A stretch of DNA of 64,000 bases from JAJEFO01 sp965209045. Its GTDB lineage: Bacteria; Pseudomonadota; Alphaproteobacteria; Rhodobacterales; Rhodobacteraceae. Location: positions 248,001 through 312,000 of the forward strand of contig CBDBPW010000002.1 of the NCBI GenBank assembly GCA_965209045.1. The letters run 5' to 3'. The position numbers and the translations under genes are program-made. Shown piece by piece: positions 43,426-52,682 of the stretch. Under the pieces are notes generated by a model, which had not been told where the DNA came from, searched no databases, and saw only the letters and a program-made list of their open reading frames with translations. The stretch's first letter is position 1, and every line of letters begins with the position of its first letter.

Positions 43426-44642
43426 CGGGGAAGCAGGGTGTAGTTCCATTCTCCGTGAAATCCGGCCCGCCTGATCGAGAGCGCCTCCATCTGGTCGTCG
43501 GAAACCTTGATGCCGGTCGCATACTCCTTGTCGTCGATGCCGGAGCGAATGGAGAGACCGGCCTTTGTCGTCGTCGCGGCGATCAGGTTCACGATCACCT
43601 CATGGCTGACAAGCGGCTTTCCGCGCCAGTTCTGGGTGATGTGGCAGAACATGCGGTGCTCGATCCTGTTCCACTTGCTCGTGCCCGGCGGAAAGTGGCA
43701 GACCGAGATGGCCAGCCCGAGCTCGTCGGCAAGTCGCTGGATCTCCAGCTTCCATAGCCGGTTGCGGCTGCCGTTCGAGCCGCCGCCGTCGGCGGTGATC
43801 AGGAGCCGCCGGGCATCCGGGTAGAGCGGCGACCCCATCCGCCTCCACCAGCGCCGTATCGTCTCGACGGCGAATTCCGCCGTGTCGCTGGTGATTCCGA
43901 CGCTGACCCAGCCCTTGTTGGCGGTCATGTCGTAGACGCCGTAAGGTATGGCCTTGCCAAGTTCGGGGTCCGGGAAGTCATGCACGTGCACGGCGACGGG
44001 ACGGCCCTTGGGATGCCAGTCGCGGCCACCGTTGCGGAACTGGCCCACGAGTTCCTTCTTCTTCGTGTCCACCGACACGACCGGCTGGCCCAGCTTCTGG
44101 AACGCCCGCACCCGGCGGTTGATCCGCCGGAACTGGCCGTTCCGGTCCGGATGCTGCCGTCCCTCGACGGTCTTGCGGTTCGCCTGGAGACTGTAGCCGA
44201 GCTCGTGCAGCAGGCGGTTCACCGTGCGCTCGCTGACCTTGCGGCCCTCCGCCCCCATCCGCGCCGCAAGCGAGGCCGCGCTGTTGCAGGTCCAGCGCAA
44301 CGGGCTCTCCGGGCCGCCGCAGGTCACCGGCTCAAGCTGGCGCTCAAGGGCGGACAGCAGTTCCGGGTCGCTCTCCGTCAGGCGCTTGCGCCCGCCGCCA
44401 GGCTTTCGCGTTCTCCCGTCGGAGGAACGCCCGTCGGCAGGTGCCGCGGCACCCGAAGCGACGTCCTTGACGCCCTGCCGGACCGTGGCCCGCGAAAGGC
44501 CCGTCGCCTCGGCCACGCGCGAAATCCCGCCCCGCCCGATGGCGCTGGCCTCGACGCCGGCCCAGAGACGACGCCCCCGCTCGTCCAGAACCGGGCGCAT
44601 CATCTCGAACTTGTGCCTCAGAGTCTCTACCACGCAATCCAT
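43419..44642 (-). CDS. ISAzo13-family transposase
   Basis: A 407-residue protein from ATG 44642; a GTG at 44666 in the right terminal repeat would add eight residues. Residues 1-60 hold a helix-turn-helix-like part (RRLWAGVEASAIGRGGI; EATGLSRATVRQGVKD). A catalytic acidic triad is plausible at VSVDTKKKELVG, LITADGGGSNGSRN and WNRIEHRMF. The sequence pattern is that of the ISAzo13 family. The frame is complete and runs into the left terminal repeat, so the element may still be active. Confidence 0.85.
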   Translation of the reverse strand: MDCVVETLRHKFEMMRPVLDERGRRLWAGVEASAIGRGGISRVAEATGLSRATVRQGVKDVASGAAAPADGRSSDGRTRKPGGGRKRLTESDPELLSALERQLEPVTCGGPESPLRWTCNSAASLAARMGAEGRKVSERTVNRLLHELGYSLQANRKTVEGRQHPDRNGQFRRINRRVRAFQKLGQPVVSVDTKKKELVGQFRNGGRDWHPKGRPVAVHVHDFPDPELGKAIPYGVYDMTANKGWVSVGITSDTAEFAVETIRRWWRRMGSPLYPDARRLLITADGGGSNGSRNRLWKLEIQRLADELGLAISVCHFPPGTSKWNRIEHRMFCHITQNWRGKPLVSHEVIVNLIAATTTKAGLSIRSGIDDKEYATGIKVSDDQMEALSIRRAGFHGEWNYTLLPRT

Positions 44643-44663
44643 GGTAGCACGGTACAGGATCAA

Positions 44664-44696
44664 CACAAAATGGGCAAGTTATTTTGGCGAGCTTCC
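44664..44696 (-). repeat. IS right terminal inverted repeat
   Basis: On the minus strand it reads GGAAGCTCGCCAAAATAAC, matching the left terminal repeat. Confidence 0.85.
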
Positions 44697-45147
44697 TAAG
44701 GACCGCAACGTTGACCTTGTGCATCATCAGCTTTTCGACCAGTTCAGCGGAGTTGATTGCCCAGACATGGTCAAAGCGCGAGATCTGCGGCACCGACAGG
44801 GCAATCTCGGCAACTCGTTCGATGAACCGTCCGGTCAGAGATGGGGTCGCACCAAAAGAGAGCGAAAGACCACTGCCATCGAACAGATCGATGTGCCGAG
44901 TTTCAGCGGCATGGACGGCGGCAAGAATCCTGTCGGCGGAACTGGCCCAGTACATTCCGGCAGGGGTGAGCTCCGTTCGCGGGCTGCGTCGGCGGACAAA
45001 AAGCAGAACTCCGAGTGCGTCTTCCATCTTTGCCAACTGCTGGGACACGCTTGGTTGCGACATCCCCAGTTGCCGGGTGGCTCCACTGATCGACCCGGCA
45101 ATCGAAATTGCTCGCAGGATTTCCAGTTGTCTGAGCGTCACCTTCAT
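44697..45147 (-). pseudogene. LysR-type regulator, 5' part (DNA-binding), split by an IS
   Basis: ATG 45147 starts a LysR winged helix (LRQLEILRAISIAGSISGAT; LGMSQPSVSQQLAKMEDAL) followed by VRRRSPRTELTPAGMYW. The first part of the effector domain (GLSLSFGATPSLTGRF; MMHKVNVAVL) ends at the IS junction. On its own it would make a truncated protein with a foreign tail. It may still bind DNA but lacks most of the sensor domain. The original target genes are unknown; the nearest candidates are the pentapeptide gene and the divergent region before the M48 protease. Confidence 0.87.
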
Positions 45148-45307
45148 GGAAAGCGCGACTTTCGCGTATGGGGTGAGACCAGCGAAACCGAAATCGAAAC
45201 TTCAGGCAAGAGCGCACGTCGAGCCATCAGGCTCAGTGGCACCAAGGCCAAAGCGCGTTCGTCTTCCGGTTGCAGGGAGAGGGAGCCAGTCAAGATGCGC
45301 AGTTCGG

Positions 45308-46012
45308 TCAACCGACGCTCTTTCGTACCATGCGGATCCGGTCGGCATTGGGCGGATGCGTGCCGAGGAAGCGATCTCCCGGATCAGCGGCATCCTGAAA
45401 ATAGAGCACGCCACGAAGTGCGTCGAAACCAGCGCGTTGTGCGATCCTTGCGCCGAGGGCGTCTGCCTCAAGTTCGAATTCCTTGGAATAGCTTCTTGCT
45501 CCAAGTGTCCCGCCGATGTCGGCGGCTGAATCCAGCCCGCTCGCGTCAAGACCGGCCGCAGCCCCGAAAATCGCCCCGATCAGGGTGCCTGCGAAGACCG
45601 ATGACTGGGTCTGCAAGATATGCCCCTCAATGTGGTGCGCCGCTTCGTGGGAAAGGGCGAAGGCCACTTCGTCCCGGTTCTTCATCACGCGGAGGAGCGA
45701 CGCCGTGAAGATGATCACCGGACGTCCATCGCGCTGATAGGTCTGGTATGCATTCGGCTGAAGGTTTGGCCGCTCGTCGACCACGATCAGGAAGTCGCAG
45801 TTAAGGTTCGCTCGCGCCTCACGGCAAACCTGCTCGGCCACGGGCTCAACGCGCTGCACGACGGCGCGAAAGTCCTCTACGCCCTGAGGGGAGCCCGTGC
45901 GCTTGACTTTGGGCGATGGTTCGAGTTCCGGGCGCTGCATCGTGTCGGGAACACAGGCCGTCAAGACGATCATCGCGCAGACCGCAATGGAGTTTCCGCG
46001 GTTCATCTCCAT
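45308..46012 (-). CDS. M48-family metalloprotease lipoprotein
   Basis: About 234 residues. The start is MEMNRGNS (ATG 46012) or MNRGNS (46006), leading to a lipobox VLTAC, so it is probably lipidated. The zinc site is HEAAHH in ALSHEAAHHIEGH, and a third ligand Glu is in EFELEADALGARI. A C-terminal segment GTHPPNADRIRMV is typical of small secreted M48 proteases. It probably acts in envelope protein quality control. It stands alone, downstream of the LysR gene on the same strand. Confidence 0.82.
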   Translation of the reverse strand: MEMNRGNSIAVCAMIVLTACVPDTMQRPELEPSPKVKRTGSPQGVEDFRAVVQRVEPVAEQVCREARANLNCDFLIVVDERPNLQPNAYQTYQRDGRPVIIFTASLLRVMKNRDEVAFALSHEAAHHIEGHILQTQSSVFAGTLIGAIFGAAAGLDASGLDSAADIGGTLGARSYSKEFELEADALGARIAQRAGFDALRGVLYFQDAADPGDRFLGTHPPNADRIRMVRKSVG

Positions 46013-46163
46013 GCCTTGATTCGCGTTTCGGACGCATGTTGATGCAGATCGCGGCAAGCCTGCAACACGCTTGGTCAGTTTCACCGTTCCAAGCCGGAAT
46101 TCGCGGCATCAATGAACGATGCCAAGGCCCTGTCCGACATACATTTTGATCACTCGCACTACT

Positions 46164-47132
46164 TCAGCATTGTCGCCCGGCGTGTCCTGGGCAGGGTCGT
46201 GGTGCGGCGGCGCGGCGCAAGCGGTCATTGATCGCCCGCCCAAGGTCATGATCGGGGATCGGGGCCACGGCAATCCTCTCCACGCCCCTCGCATCTGCTT
46301 CGTGGAACGCCGCAAAGAGCCTGGCCGCCGCTTCCCTTAGGTCGCCGTCATGCGAGAGGGTGGCATTTCCCTTGATGTCTCCGAAACCCAAATGCCACTC
46401 TTCAGGCTCGGCAACTCGTGCGTTCATTCGTACCAGACCGCTAGGCGCATAATGCGAGGACAGCTGGCCAGGAGAATCGACATGGCTTGAAGCGTCAGCC
46501 GACGAAGTGACGCGCGGGACGCCGTCCGGAACCACAAAGGCCCCTTCGCGCAGCACGACCGGTTCCTCGTCCCTAAGCCCGATGATCGTGGACTCGATCC
46601 CGGCGGAAGAGATTCCTCCATCCAGAACCGCAGCGATCCGGCCTCTCAGGCCGGTCATGACATGATCCGCCGTCGTTGAGCTGATCTTGCCTGACGGATT
46701 GGCCGATGGTGCTGCAATCGGGCCGCCGAATGCCGTGAGAAGGGACTTCGCGGCTGGCCATACAGGTACCCGAATCGCCACTGTCGACTGCCCTGCCGTG
46801 ACCAGCGAAGATATGCCGCTTCGTTCGCGCAAGGGCACGACGAGCGTCAGCCCGGCAGGCCAGCCGTTCCTGATGAATGGCAGCACGGCCTCCGGGAATC
46901 TCGCGATCTTCCTCGCCCGGCCAATGTCCGGCACGTGCGTGATCAGGGGATTGAATGCAGGCCTGCCCTTGGCCTCGTATATTCTGGCAACGGCGAGCCC
47001 GTTCCGTGCATCGGCACCCAAGCCGTAGACGGTTTCGGTCGGAAATGCGACGAGCGCGCCACTGGCGAGGAGTTCCGCCGCACGGGTGATTCCCGCCTCG
47101 TCTGCAGCAAGTCTCTCGGTTTCTGCGGGCAT
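46164..47132 (-). CDS. L-threonylcarbamoyladenylate synthase (Sua5/YwlC type)
   Basis: A 322-residue protein. The YrdC/Sua5 domain is at about 8-200 (ALVAFPTETVYGLGADA; YEAKGRPAFNPLITHV; PIAAPSANPSGKISST) and a C-terminal Sua5 domain follows from about 230 (SPGQLSSHYAPS). It makes threonylcarbamoyl-AMP for the t6A37 modification of tRNAs. ATG 47132 was taken because codons further upstream do not look coding. It is divergent from the acyl-CoA dehydrogenase gene, with about 115 bases between. Confidence 0.9.
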   Translation of the reverse strand: MPAETERLAADEAGITRAAELLASGALVAFPTETVYGLGADARNGLAVARIYEAKGRPAFNPLITHVPDIGRARKIARFPEAVLPFIRNGWPAGLTLVVPLRERSGISSLVTAGQSTVAIRVPVWPAAKSLLTAFGGPIAAPSANPSGKISSTTADHVMTGLRGRIAAVLDGGISSAGIESTIIGLRDEEPVVLREGAFVVPDGVPRVTSSADASSHVDSPGQLSSHYAPSGLVRMNARVAEPEEWHLGFGDIKGNATLSHDGDLREAAARLFAAFHEADARGVERIAVAPIPDHDLGRAINDRLRRAAAPRPCPGHAGRQC

Positions 47133-47247
47133 GTCCCGTGATTTCACGTTCTGATTGCGACTGACAATTGCCACATGCAAGCTTGCAGCGTACTCGTTAA
47201 CGACGCGTAGCCTTGATGCCAACCTAGATTCGCCGGAGCGAACGCGA

Positions 47248-48951
47248 ATGTCTTTCAGGTCACCCGTCAGCGACTTCCAGTTCATTCTGCAGAATGTCGT
47301 TGGATTTCGGGAAGTCAGCGATACTGAGAGGTTTGCAGATGCCACGCCTGACCTTGTGGACGCAATCCTGAGGGAGGGCGCGAAGCTCTGCGACGACGCC
47401 TTGGCGCCGCTCAACGCCGTCGGAGACTCCCACCCTGCAAGGTTGGAGAACGGTATCGTCCGCATGCCTCCTGGATTTGACGAAGGGTTTCGCAAGATTG
47501 CGGAAGGCGGCTGGATCGGCTTGACCGCGGATCCAGTGCACGGCGGCATGGGACTGCCAACCACGCTTGGGTCGGCAATCAACGAAATGATGGCGGGCGC
47601 GTGTCTGGCGCTGCAACTCTGTCCCCTCCTGGCGCAAGGCCAGATTGAGGCCCTCGAGGCTCACGGCAGCGACGAAATCAAGGCGGTCTATCTCCCCAAG
47701 CTCATCTCCGGCGAGTGGGCGGGCACGATGAACCTGACCGAGCCTCAAGCCGGCAGCGACGTAGGCGCATTGCGGACGCAGGCCGTCCCCAAGGGAGACG
47801 GAACCTATGCAGTCACGGGCCAGAAGATATTCATCTCCTGGGGTGACGCGGAATTCATGGCGAATGTCAGCCACCTCGTGCTCGCGCGCCTGCCCGATGC
47901 CGCACCGGGCACCAAGGGCATCAGCCTGTTCCTCGTGCCGAAGTTTCTCCCCGACGCACAAGGCCAACCGGATGAACGCAACAGCCTTCACGTGGTCAGT
48001 CTCGAACACAAGCTTGGCATTCACGGATCGCCGACGGCCGTCATGGAGTATGTCGGCGCCACCGGCTGGCTGGTGGGGCAAGAGCACGGAGGCATGGCGG
48101 CGATCTTCACCATGATGAACAACGCACGTCTTGGCGTGGGCATCCAGGGCATCGGAGTGGCCGAGGCGGCTTGCCAGAAGGCACTCGCCTTTGCGAGAGA
48201 ACGTCGGCAAGGCAAGGCAGGAGGATCCGGCACAATAATTGAGCATGCGGACGTGCGTCGGATGCTGATCCTAATGAAAGCCGAGATCTTCGCGGCGCGC
48301 GCCATCGCATTGGCCTGTGCGGTTGCAATCGACTTGTCCCGCGCTGACGCCGGACCAGCATGGAAGGCGCGGGCAGCACTGCTGACACCCATCGCCAAGG
48401 CGTTTGGCACCGACACTGGCGTTGCCGTGGCAAGTGAGGCGATGCAGGTCCATGGAGGAATGGGCTACATTGAAGAGACTGGCGCAGCCCAATACCTCCG
48501 GGACGCACGAATCACGACCATCTATGAAGGCACCAACGGCATCCAGGCCATGGACTTTGTGGGCCGCAAGATGATGGACGACGGCGAAGCCCTATATCGA
48601 CTTCTGGACGAAGTGAAAGAGAGTTCCAGGCAGGCGAGGCCCCGCATCCCAACGCTGGCCGAAGCTGTCGGCAACGCTGCCGAATCGGTCCGGGAGACCG
48701 CCAAGTGGCTGATCGGCCAAGACGCAAGCTGCCGGTTTGCAGTCGCGGTGCCATTTCTCCGAGCGACGGCCCGGGTGCTTGGGGCACACTACCACCTGAA
48801 GGCCGCGCTTGCGGAACCAGGCAGTGCCCGAACCGCCCTGGCCCGATTCTACGTCCGGCGGCTGTTGCCGGAGCACGCGGCGCTGCTCGCCCAGACACGG
48901 CAAGGTGGAGAAGGGCTCTTCGATCTTTCGCCCGAAGATCTCGCTTCCTGA
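47248..48951 (+). CDS. Acyl-CoA dehydrogenase, DmdC-like subfamily
   Basis: A 567-residue acyl-CoA dehydrogenase, longer than the 380-residue classical enzymes because of a C-terminal extension typical of the DmdC group. Landmarks are the FAD/substrate motif MNLTEPQAGSDVGALRT, IFISWGDAEF, QVHGGMGYIEETGAAQY and the catalytic base in TTIYEGTNGIQAMDF. DmdC proper oxidises methylmercaptopropionyl-CoA in DMSP breakdown, but many close relatives act on other acyl-CoAs. ATG 47248 (MSFRSPVSDFQF) matches the usual family start. Confidence 0.88.
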   Translation: MSFRSPVSDFQFILQNVVGFREVSDTERFADATPDLVDAILREGAKLCDDALAPLNAVGDSHPARLENGIVRMPPGFDEGFRKIAEGGWIGLTADPVHGGMGLPTTLGSAINEMMAGACLALQLCPLLAQGQIEALEAHGSDEIKAVYLPKLISGEWAGTMNLTEPQAGSDVGALRTQAVPKGDGTYAVTGQKIFISWGDAEFMANVSHLVLARLPDAAPGTKGISLFLVPKFLPDAQGQPDERNSLHVVSLEHKLGIHGSPTAVMEYVGATGWLVGQEHGGMAAIFTMMNNARLGVGIQGIGVAEAACQKALAFARERRQGKAGGSGTIIEHADVRRMLILMKAEIFAARAIALACAVAIDLSRADAGPAWKARAALLTPIAKAFGTDTGVAVASEAMQVHGGMGYIEETGAAQYLRDARITTIYEGTNGIQAMDFVGRKMMDDGEALYRLLDEVKESSRQARPRIPTLAEAVGNAAESVRETAKWLIGQDASCRFAVAVPFLRATARVLGAHYHLKAALAEPGSARTALARFYVRRLLPEHAALLAQTRQGGEGLFDLSPEDLAS

Positions 48952-49344
48952 CTTCAGGAGTTGGCAGACGAGCGCCTGACGTGACGAGAGCAGGCGTGGC
49001 ACGAAGGACCGGCCAAGCCGAATCCAAATGGACGACCATGCGCGCAGACTTGCGCGGATCTTCATTCCGGAGACTCGCATCGTCGGTGCGCAAGATTTTG
49101 AAACGGGGCTGATTTCTCGCGAAAGAGCAGGTTTCTTTGGTGGCTTCGTGCCGCAAACAATGGCTCGCCCCTGGCGAACGGCATCGATGTCGTCGCCAAC
49201 CTGTTCTCGCCGCTCCCGTCCGGAACTCCTCGACCATCAGGCAGCAATGGGCCTGGCTGGTCAACGATCCTGGACGAGGACAAGCGACCAGATCGGATCA
49301 TGCCCCGACGTGACTGCCTTGCGGGACTTGAACTGAGGCATGCG
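48952..49344. other. Intergenic region between acyl-CoA dehydrogenase and GST genes
   Basis: About 390 bases between convergent genes. No gene, RNA or repeat was recognised. Confidence 0.45.
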
Positions 49345-50157
49345 CTATCCAGAGAGGCGGCCGAACGCGCGGATGTCGGTGCCCTCCGAACGCCGCTTCC
49401 GCGTGTATTCTGCAATTGCCCCACGCACGGCATCGGGCTGCCAATTCAAGAGTGCCTCAAGGTAGCTGGGGCGGGCGGAAACCCTCTCAAACCAGGCCTT
49501 CAGGTTTGGCGTCCTTTCAAACGGCCATCCCATGAGATCGAAGCGGTGGAAGTTCGGCATCCATGCCACGTCGGAGAGTGAGAATTCGTCGCCACCCAGA
49601 CATCTCCGACCATCCGACAGCAGATTGTCGAGGTGCCGGAACCGCTCATCCGTCCGACCGACTGCAGCATCGATGCGTTCGGGCTCGAAGCCCTTGGCGA
49701 AGTCACGCCGAAACTGTTTCAGCCAGTCGTTTTGATGGCTTCGTTGAAACGCCTCGGCATCTTCGGGTCCTGGAGGCGGTCTGGAGCGAAACAGGAACTC
49801 AAAGCTCAGCAGCTTGAGGTCCAACTGTGCCTCATCCGCCATTTTCAGCAGTTCCGGTGACGCCGCTTTCGCCAACGGGCTGTCATCCCCGGCGACTTGC
49901 TGGATTATGTCAACGGACTCAATGAAGAGATGGCCGTCCTCCACGAGCGCGGGAACCAGCCCTTTCGGATGGATCGCCTGATACTCCTTCGTTGCGTGCT
50001 CGTTCCTTTCCAAATCGATCACGTGGCTGACGAATGGCTTGCCGGTCTCAGCCAAGACAATCCGCACGCGTTGGGAGCAGCTCGACATCGGCGCGTGCCA
50101 TAGATGGATGCCCTCAAGCGACTTCAGCGACGTGTCCGCGGGTTCGATTTCAGGCAA
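49345..50157 (-). CDS. Glutathione S-transferase family protein
   Basis: A 270-residue protein. The N-terminal thioredoxin fold is at about 17-95: active-site region WHAPMSSCSQRVRIVL, the cis-Pro in KGLVPALVEDG and the Glu-Ser pair in LFIESVDIIQ that binds glutathione. The C-terminal helical domain is at about 105-245 (LSLSDVAW-like FSLSDVAWMPNFHRF). It is likely a cytoplasmic detoxifying or isomerising GST. It stands alone on the minus strand. Confidence 0.85.
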   Translation of the reverse strand: MPEIEPADTSLKSLEGIHLWHAPMSSCSQRVRIVLAETGKPFVSHVIDLERNEHATKEYQAIHPKGLVPALVEDGHLFIESVDIIQQVAGDDSPLAKAASPELLKMADEAQLDLKLLSFEFLFRSRPPPGPEDAEAFQRSHQNDWLKQFRRDFAKGFEPERIDAAVGRTDERFRHLDNLLSDGRRCLGGDEFSLSDVAWMPNFHRFDLMGWPFERTPNLKAWFERVSARPSYLEALLNWQPDAVRGAIAEYTRKRRSEGTDIRAFGRLSG

Positions 50158-50255
50158 CGTTTCTGCCTCATCTCCTGGTCCAATGCATCACGCCCGTCTT
50201 GGAGGCAGCAAGATCCTCCGACGCTTGATTAATTCCGCAACGAGCGCAACATCGT

Positions 50256-50461
50256 CGCCCGCCGCCCGAAAACGGCCCAAGTTGCCGTGAAACGTGCATG
50301 GCATGAAGCCGAACACGCAAACGTCCATCAACGCGATGATCCGACTTGGATTTCGTCTTTTCCCCGCATCGCGAAGCCCATACCCGAATCATCGAAACAA
50401 AGCAAGAACAATTTTGGCCCGTGTCCGAGAAGTGTTGCGTATGTTGCTTGATAGTGAGGCA
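50256..50461 (+). repeat. Dispersed repeat, copy A
   Basis: About 206 bases that match 59972-60183 on the other strand at roughly 80 percent by eye, including AAGTTGCCGTGAAACGTGC and GATGATCCGACTTGGA. No gene is seen in it. It lies between the GST and M20 hydrolase genes. Confidence 0.7.
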
Positions 50462-50481
50462 GGACTGATGCCCGAGGCACA

Positions 50482-51657
50482 TCAGCGGTGATGGCCTCCG
50501 GTTCGCAATCGTCCTTCGGCGATCTCGACCCACCACGAGCAACCGTGAGGAATCGCGGCGTCGTTGAAATCATATGTCGGCTGGTGGACATGAGCGGTAT
50601 CGCCGTTTCCGAGGAGGATGTAGGCACCCGGACAGGCATTCAGCATGAACGCGAAGTCCTCCCCGCCCATTGTCAGGTTGGCATGCCCGCAATCGCCCGA
50701 CACCCGCTTCGCGGCCTCGATGGCGTGGCCGGTCTCGGCCTCGCTGTTCGCCATCGCCGGGTAGTTTCGTTGGTATCCGATCTCCGCCTTTGCACCGAAG
50801 GCTGCCGCGGTCTGCACGACGGTCTCGCGAATGCGCCTCTCGGCCATTTCCTGAACTTCTGACTCCAGGGAGCGGACCGTGCCCTTGAGCGTGACACGCT
50901 CGGGAATGACGTTGTAGGCCGTAGACGACGTCTCGAAGGACGTCACCGAGATCACCAGCTGCTTGATTGGATCAAGATTCCGGCTCGCGATCGTCTGCAG
51001 CGCAAGGACGATCTGGCATGCGACAACGGTCACGTCTATGCCTTCATGAGGCTTGGCTGCATGCGCCCCCTCGGCCGCGATCGCGACATCGAAATGATCG
51101 GCTGCGGCGAAGAACATTCCGGCCCGGATCGCAAACGATCCGACATCCGCCTCGGGCCAGTTGTGCATTCCGTAGACCTCGTCGATGCCGAAGCGCTCGA
51201 TCATGCCGTCGTCAACCATTTCGCGCCCACCGCCGCCGCCTTCTTCGGCGGGCTGGAAAATGACCGCGACGGTTCCATTGAAGTTCCGCGTCTCCGCAAG
51301 GTACTTCGCAGCGCCTAGAAGCATCGCGGTATGTCCGTCATGTCCGCAGGCATGCATCTTGCCAGGCGTCTTCGACGCATAGGTCAGCCCCGTTTCCTCA
51401 TGGATCGGCAAGGCATCCATGTCGGCTCGCAGGCCAACCGTCTTCCCTGAGGTCCTGGTCTTGCCATGGATCAACCCGACGACTCCCGTGCGACCGATGC
51501 CTGTCACAACCTCGTCGCATCCGAACTCCTTGAGCTTCTCCTCCACGATTCCGGCGGTGCGATGCACCTCGAAGAGCAGTTCCGGATGCGCGTGGAAATC
51601 ACGCCGCCATGCGGTGATTTCGTCATGCAGTTCAGCAAACCTGTTGCGAGTGGGCAT
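50482..51657 (-). CDS. M20-family amidohydrolase
   Basis: A 391-residue protein; GAGGTG precedes ATG 51657. The metal ligands appear in MHACGHDGHTAML, FQPAEEGGGGG and MGGEDFAFML, and the dimerisation insert is at about 185-300 (HAAKPHEGIDVTVVACQIV). The layout matches hippurate hydrolase/N-acyl-L-amino acid amidohydrolases. It removes an acyl group from an N-acyl amino acid in the cytoplasm. It is divergent from ccmC. Confidence 0.9.
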   Translation of the reverse strand: MPTRNRFAELHDEITAWRRDFHAHPELLFEVHRTAGIVEEKLKEFGCDEVVTGIGRTGVVGLIHGKTRTSGKTVGLRADMDALPIHEETGLTYASKTPGKMHACGHDGHTAMLLGAAKYLAETRNFNGTVAVIFQPAEEGGGGGREMVDDGMIERFGIDEVYGMHNWPEADVGSFAIRAGMFFAAADHFDVAIAAEGAHAAKPHEGIDVTVVACQIVLALQTIASRNLDPIKQLVISVTSFETSSTAYNVIPERVTLKGTVRSLESEVQEMAERRIRETVVQTAAAFGAKAEIGYQRNYPAMANSEAETGHAIEAAKRVSGDCGHANLTMGGEDFAFMLNACPGAYILLGNGDTAHVHQPTYDFNDAAIPHGCSWWVEIAEGRLRTGGHHR

Positions 51658-51801
51658 CGTGCACCTCTTGAGTTCTTTCCTGCAACTTTCGGACTTTGTT
51701 CGGAAACGCAAGCCCCCGCCAGCAGGAGCGCGTCAATCGGTCCTGCATCGGGACTCAACGCGTCACTTGAGAGCGACCGACTCCAAGGCTAGGTATCCCG
51801 C

Positions 51802-52530
51802 ATGTCATTCTGGGAATACGCCAATCCTCGGAAGTTCATGGCGACAACGGACCGTCTGGTTGGACCGCTGTTCCTTCTCGCCGCGCTGTGCCTCGGCACC
51901 GGCCTGGCCTGGGGGTTCTTCTTCGCTCCGGACGACTTCCGGCAAGGCTCGACGGTCAGGATCATCTACCTGCATGTCCCTTCAGCCATGATGGCGATCA
52001 ACGCCTGGGTCATGATGCTGGTTGCATCGCTCATTTGGCTGGTCCGAAGGCACCACGTTTCTGCACTGGCGGCCAAGGCCGCCGCTCCGGTAGGCTTGGC
52101 GATGACCCTGATGGCGCTCTTCACCGGCGCGGTGTGGGGCCAGCCCATGTGGGGCAGTTGGTGGGAATGGGATCCAAGACTGACTTCCTTCCTGATCTTG
52201 TTCCTCTTCTACCTGGGCTACATTGCGCTTTGGTCCTCGGTCGAGAACCCGGACACCGCTGCCGACCTGACCAGCATGCTCTGCGTCGTTGGGTCTGTCT
52301 TTGCCCTCCTCTCCCGCTACGCTGTCAACTTCTGGAGCCAGGGACTGCATCAGGCCGCGAGCCTCTCGCTGGACAGCGACGAGCACATATCGAACGAGTT
52401 CTGGCTCCCGCTCGTCGTGTCGATCGCGGGATTCGTCATTCTCTTCGTCGCGCTCGTCCTCTTGCGCACCCGCTGCGAAATCCGCCTGCGCCGGGTGCGT
52501 GCCCTTGAACTGAAGGAACGCGTTTCATGA
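51802..52530 (+). CDS. ccmC: Haem exporter protein CcmC
   Basis: A 242-residue membrane protein with six helices. It has the tryptophan-rich haem-handling motif WGSWWEWDPRLT (about 114-125) flanked by the conserved histidines in YLHVPSAMM and GLHQAASLS. CcmC delivers haem to CcmE during cytochrome c maturation, which the many c-type cytochromes of this window need. It overlaps ccmD (ATGA, 52527-52530). Confidence 0.95.
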   Translation: MSFWEYANPRKFMATTDRLVGPLFLLAALCLGTGLAWGFFFAPDDFRQGSTVRIIYLHVPSAMMAINAWVMMLVASLIWLVRRHHVSALAAKAAAPVGLAMTLMALFTGAVWGQPMWGSWWEWDPRLTSFLILFLFYLGYIALWSSVENPDTAADLTSMLCVVGSVFALLSRYAVNFWSQGLHQAASLSLDSDEHISNEFWLPLVVSIAGFVILFVALVLLRTRCEIRLRRVRALELKERVS

Positions 52531-52682
52531 TGCCTGACCTCGGAGCATACGCATTCGAGGTCGCTCTGGCATATGCGGGGTCGTTCCTGATCCTTGCCGC
52601 CATCGTCGGACTGAGTGTGCTGCAAGCCCTGCGCGCCAAGCGGCTCCTGGACGAAACCGAGCGCCGGATCTCCGATGACTAG
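52527..52682 (+). CDS. ccmD: Haem exporter protein CcmD
   Basis: A 51-residue protein (MMPDLGAYAFEVALAYAGSF start) with one membrane helix (FLILAAIVGLSVLQAL) and a charged tail (RAKRLLDETERRISDD). It has the normal size and position of ccmD, between ccmC and ccmG. It overlaps both neighbours: the ATG lies in the ccmC stop and its end covers the ccmG start. It stabilises the CcmABCD complex that releases holo-CcmE. Confidence 0.9.
   Translation: MMPDLGAYAFEVALAYAGSFLILAAIVGLSVLQALRAKRLLDETERRISDD

Larger units (their letters stand above)
43392..44696 (-). mobile_element. ISAzo13-type insertion sequence in a LysR gene
   Basis: A 1305-bp element with imperfect terminal inverted repeats of about 33 bases (43392-43425 and 44664-44696; both share GCTCGCCAAAATAA). 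It is flanked by TAA (43389-43391 and 44697-44699). It carries one transposase gene on the minus strand. The insertion splits a LysR-type regulator in the same orientation. Confidence 0.88.
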
